Source of the DNA: JAFGXT01 sp963677165
Lineage (GTDB): Bacteria; Verrucomicrobiota; Lentisphaeria; Victivallales; SZUA-371
Assembly: GCA_963677165.2 (NCBI GenBank)
Contig: CAXXSX010000002.1
Coordinates: forward strand, 1,054,001 to 1,118,000
DNA length: 64,000 nt
Direction: 5' to 3'
The notes below the pieces were generated by a model. That model did not search any database. It saw only the letters and a list, made by a program, of their open reading frames with translations, and was not told where the DNA came from. Below are positions 61,580-64,000 of this stretch, in pieces. A program made the position numbers and the translations under genes. Positions within the stretch are counted from its first letter, which is position 1. Each line of letters begins with the position of its first letter.

Positions 61580-64000
61580 TCATTTCTTCCCGATCATTTC
61601 ACTGATTTTCTGCAGCAAATCATTTTCCCGGTATGGTTTGTGAATCACATCACCGCCAAACTCTCCGTTAAGCATTTCTTCGGAATAACCGGTAGAAAAC
61701 AGCACAGGAATATCTTCACGTTGTGACCTGATATATTTATAGACCTCGCGTCCGGACTTTTTCGGCATAATAACATCAAGAATAATCATATCCAGCCGGT
61801 CTTTATACTGATCAAACATTTTGATAGCGTCTTCGCCATCCTTAGCGGAAACAACCTGATATCCTCCCTCATTGAGAATCAGAACCGCCAGCTCTCTGAC
61901 CTGTGGTTCATCTTCACATAGCAACAGTAGTTCCCCCGTCCCGATCGGAATTTCTCTGTTCTCCGTGCTTTCAGAGGAATCTTCAATCTTTTCAACTTTT
62001 TCGCCTTTTGAACGAACCGGAATAAATATATTGAAAGAACTACCCTCATTCGGAATGGACTCCACTCTAATAAAACCATTATGGCTTTTAACAATTGCGT
62101 ACGCTGTTGCCAAGCCAATACCGGTTCCTTTTCCAACTTCTTTGGTAGAATAGAATGGTTCAAATATATGTAAAATAGTTTCTTCATCCATTCCTTTCCC
62201 GGTATCAGTAACACTGAATCTGACATAATAGCCGGGAACTGCCTCTGGAATTCGGGAAGCGCTGGCGGAATCAAAATACACCCCTTTGGTCGACAATGTA
62301 AGATGTCCTCCGGAAGGCATCGCGTCACGTGCATTTACGCAGAGATTCATCATTACTTGTTCCATTTGACGGGGATCAATATTGACCAGAGGAAGGGAAA
62401 CTGCCGGAATAAAATCAACATCAATACTTTCTGAGAGAATCCTGGAAATCATTTTTATAAATGATTCTACAAATTCATTGGGCCCCACCGGTTTAAATTC
62501 AGTTGCCGGTTTTGCCCGACCAAAAGTCAGTAACTGTTTAACCAGCGCCCGGGCACTTTCCCCGGCATCGACAACATGCTGCCAAACTTCAAGTCCCTTA
62601 CGGTTGTTTTCAATATACTTATGCAGCATTCGACTGTAACCTATTATAACCTGAAGAAGATTATTAAAATCATGTGCCACACCACTGGCCAGTTTTCCAA
62701 TCGCATCCATTTTCTGGGCTTGAATCAACTGCTGTTCCATACTTTTCTTCTCCGTAATATCAGAAAGCATGATAATTATGCTTGTAGGATGACCTTTTGC
62801 GTCTTTGATCACAGCAGCCACAATATTACCCCAAATGACAGAACCATCTTTACGAAGCAGTTTACGGTCATCTTTGTATGAATCAAGGTCTCCCCTTACA
62901 AGCTGAGAAAAGCGTTTCAAAGATTCAACCGAGTTATCAGGAGAAATCATTGGCAGATAATCACGCCCGATAATTTCATCCGCTTTACAACCTATAATCA
63001 TTTCTGCCGCATGGTTAAGAAATCTCACCTGGCGATCCAGAGCAAGAATAACGATACCGAGGGGAGCATGCTCGAAAACAGAACGAAAACGTGTTTCGCT
63101 GTCTCTTAATTCACCCTCGCGCACCTTAATTTGTTCCGCCATTCTGTTAATATTGGAACTAATCAACGTAAGTTCATCATGCCCTTTTTCTTCAACGACA
63201 ATAGAATAATCGCCGCGGGTTATTTGCTCCAGCCCAACATTGATATCCAGAATCCGCCCGATATACTTCTTACTGAAATACAACGAGAAAAATACCAATG
63301 CAATAACAATTGAAGCAACGGCAACACATATTAAAAGAATAAGCAGGTTTCGGGCATATCGCTTGATAGCGGAAGTATTGTATACCAGCTTGAGGATTCG
63401 CGGAGAAACATCTACTGTAACATCATCAAAACCGGCAATGTTGCTTTCTTCTTCGGTAACATTCAGATATACGACCCGACGGTCATCTGATTCCTGAACA
63501 AAACGCCCTTCCTGCATAACAGTCTTAATTAATTGTGGAGCGAGATAGACTTCCTGACCGGTGGTTAACAGAGACCAGCTCCGGTTTTCTCCTACGGTAA
63601 TCAGATCGAGCCCAACCAGATATCTTTTTTTACCGGTGAGTTCCAGAAGCTTTCTTGGTGACATGAACTTGTAATAATCTGCAGAATATTTTCTGGCGAT
63701 ATAACGTTTCAGATTATAAGATGTCTCATAAATACAATCACTGTTTTTAGGGCTGTAGTAAACATATTTATTAATGGTCCCGGTATTCATGCCAATAGAC
63801 GCTTTGGGCGTAAAGACCTTACCCTTCCCAAAAACATTGCGTAGAAAATTCTCAAAAAAAATCGAATTTCCAAAGAGATTGTAATTCATATCCGGTTGGA
63901 AAGAAGTATTAAAAACAACTCCATTACGATTTATCAGATATACTTCATCTGCTCCGGCAGCGCGGGCTATTTCTTTTAATTCAGCAGAAGAACGCGATTT
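61580..64000 (-). CDS. Hybrid sensor histidine kinase (5' end beyond the window)
   Basis: The frame stays open from the stop at 61580 to the window edge at 64000, so the ATG at 63889 is internal: the 37 codons before it (..ADEVYLINRNGVVFNTSFQ..) read as part of an extracytoplasmic sensor domain. Then come a TM segment and HAMP (ITRGDYSIVVEEKGHDEL), PAS (FRSVFEHAPLGIVILALDRQVRFLNHAAEMIIG), and HisKA with the phosphorylated His in ASGVAHDFNNLLQVI. The HATPase has NLCVNARDAM, DTGKGMD and GTGIGLATA. A C-terminal receiver has CEDEP, phospho-acceptor Asp in DMIILDVIMP, and HKPY. His-to-Asp transfer is within one protein; a separate output regulator is expected elsewhere. Confidence 0.93.
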   Translation of the reverse strand, partial: KSRSSAELKEIARAAGADEVYLINRNGVVFNTSFQPDMNYNLFGNSIFFENFLRNVFGKGKVFTPKASIGMNTGTINKYVYYSPKNSDCIYETSYNLKRYIARKYSADYYKFMSPRKLLELTGKKRYLVGLDLITVGENRSWSLLTTGQEVYLAPQLIKTVMQEGRFVQESDDRRVVYLNVTEEESNIAGFDDVTVDVSPRILKLVYNTSAIKRYARNLLILLICVAVASIVIALVFFSLYFSKKYIGRILDINVGLEQITRGDYSIVVEEKGHDELTLISSNINRMAEQIKVREGELRDSETRFRSVFEHAPLGIVILALDRQVRFLNHAAEMIIGCKADEIIGRDYLPMISPDNSVESLKRFSQLVRGDLDSYKDDRKLLRKDGSVIWGNIVAAVIKDAKGHPTSIIIMLSDITEKKSMEQQLIQAQKMDAIGKLASGVAHDFNNLLQVIIGYSRMLHKYIENNRKGLEVWQHVVDAGESARALVKQLLTFGRAKPATEFKPVGPNEFVESFIKMISRILSESIDVDFIPAVSLPLVNIDPRQMEQVMMNLCVNARDAMPSGGHLTLSTKGVYFDSASASRIPEAVPGYYVRFSVTDTGKGMDEETILHIFEPFYSTKEVGKGTGIGLATAYAIVKSHNGFIRVESIPNEGSSFNIFIPVRSKGEKVEKIEDSSESTENREIPIGTGELLLLCEDEPQVRELAVLILNEGGYQVVSAKDGEDAIKMFDQYKDRLDMIILDVIMPKKSGREVYKYIRSQREDIPVLFSTGYSEEMLNGEFGGDVIHKPYRENDLLQKISEMIGKK

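Noticed and set aside
1..64000. CRISPR arrays, tRNA and rRNA genes, integrases, phage genes
   Set aside because: I looked for regularly spaced repeats, tRNA-like T-loop/anticodon patterns and recombinase or phage motifs and saw none.

Overview
The window is bacterial and gene-dense. The best fit is a motile, gut- or host-associated member of the Lentisphaerota (Victivallales-like) or a close PVC-superphylum relative. This is inferred from content, not from a marker-gene search. The clues are two prepilin-like proteins of the FTLIELLVVIAIIAIL type with C-terminal H...DG(H) motifs, each sitting between a carbohydrate-type transcription regulator and large secreted glycoside hydrolases. Sialidase-like and GH20-type enzymes, REP/MITE-like intergenic repeats and a complete-looking chemotaxis/flagellin complement also fit.

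Layout. 1-3.75 kb: three tandem, nearly identical flagellin genes, each preceded by a hairpin that presents AAGGA in its loop just upstream of the ribosome binding site, the shape of a CsrA site. 3.9-9.3 kb: queH, then a PadR-type repressor with a palindrome over its own promoter and two paralogous PadR-linked membrane proteins. 9.4-15.4 kb (minus): a LacI regulator, prepilin-like protein, alpha/alpha-toroid-like protein and GH71-like hydrolase transcribed from one strong promoter covered by a palindromic operator. 15.4-16.2 kb: repeat-containing spacer. 16.2-20.9 kb: arnA, arnT and arnD, the lipid A 4-amino-4-deoxy-L-arabinose pathway, followed by a stand-alone Cache-type membrane sensor and a broken glycosyltransferase fragment. 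22.0-26.4 kb: an IclR regulator, a MurQ/GKRP-like SIS protein and a GH20-type hexosaminidase. 26.5-29.3 kb (minus): glycosyltransferase 2, BNR-repeat protein and SGNH hydrolase.

29.7-42.2 kb: four large methyl-accepting chemotaxis proteins in a row, with two types of Cache sensor and almost interchangeable signalling halves, all ending in the same DDDNFGKF tail. One has a good sigma-28 promoter, linking it to the flagellar regulon. 42.5-46.8 kb: HU, hisS, adk, map, infA and an MBL-fold hydrolase. 46.8-52.1 kb (minus): a YggS-type PLP protein, a serine acetyltransferase and two exported proteins of unknown function. 52.4-58.8 kb: a second regulator/prepilin/hydrolase cassette, with a divergent GntR-LacI hybrid regulator opposite a prepilin-like protein, a large GH-A-type secreted protein and a GH33-type sialidase. 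58.8-61.0 kb (minus): hpt, an ABC-transport auxiliary lipoprotein and a TPR-LysM lipoprotein. 61.05-61.42 kb: a non-autonomous transposable element with terminal inverted repeats and an 8-bp target duplication. 61.6-64.0 kb (minus): a hybrid sensor histidine kinase whose 5' end lies beyond the window.

Together the genes describe a Gram-negative, flagellated, chemotactic glycan forager. Secreted and cytoplasmic hydrolases, each set with its own regulator, would release and use sugars such as sialic acid and N-acetylhexosamines. The most noteworthy signals are the repeated CsrA-like hairpins and co-varying leader RNA of the flagellin genes, the recurring regulator-prepilin-hydrolase cassette, the MCP array with its homogenised signalling halves and shared tail, and the intact MITE.
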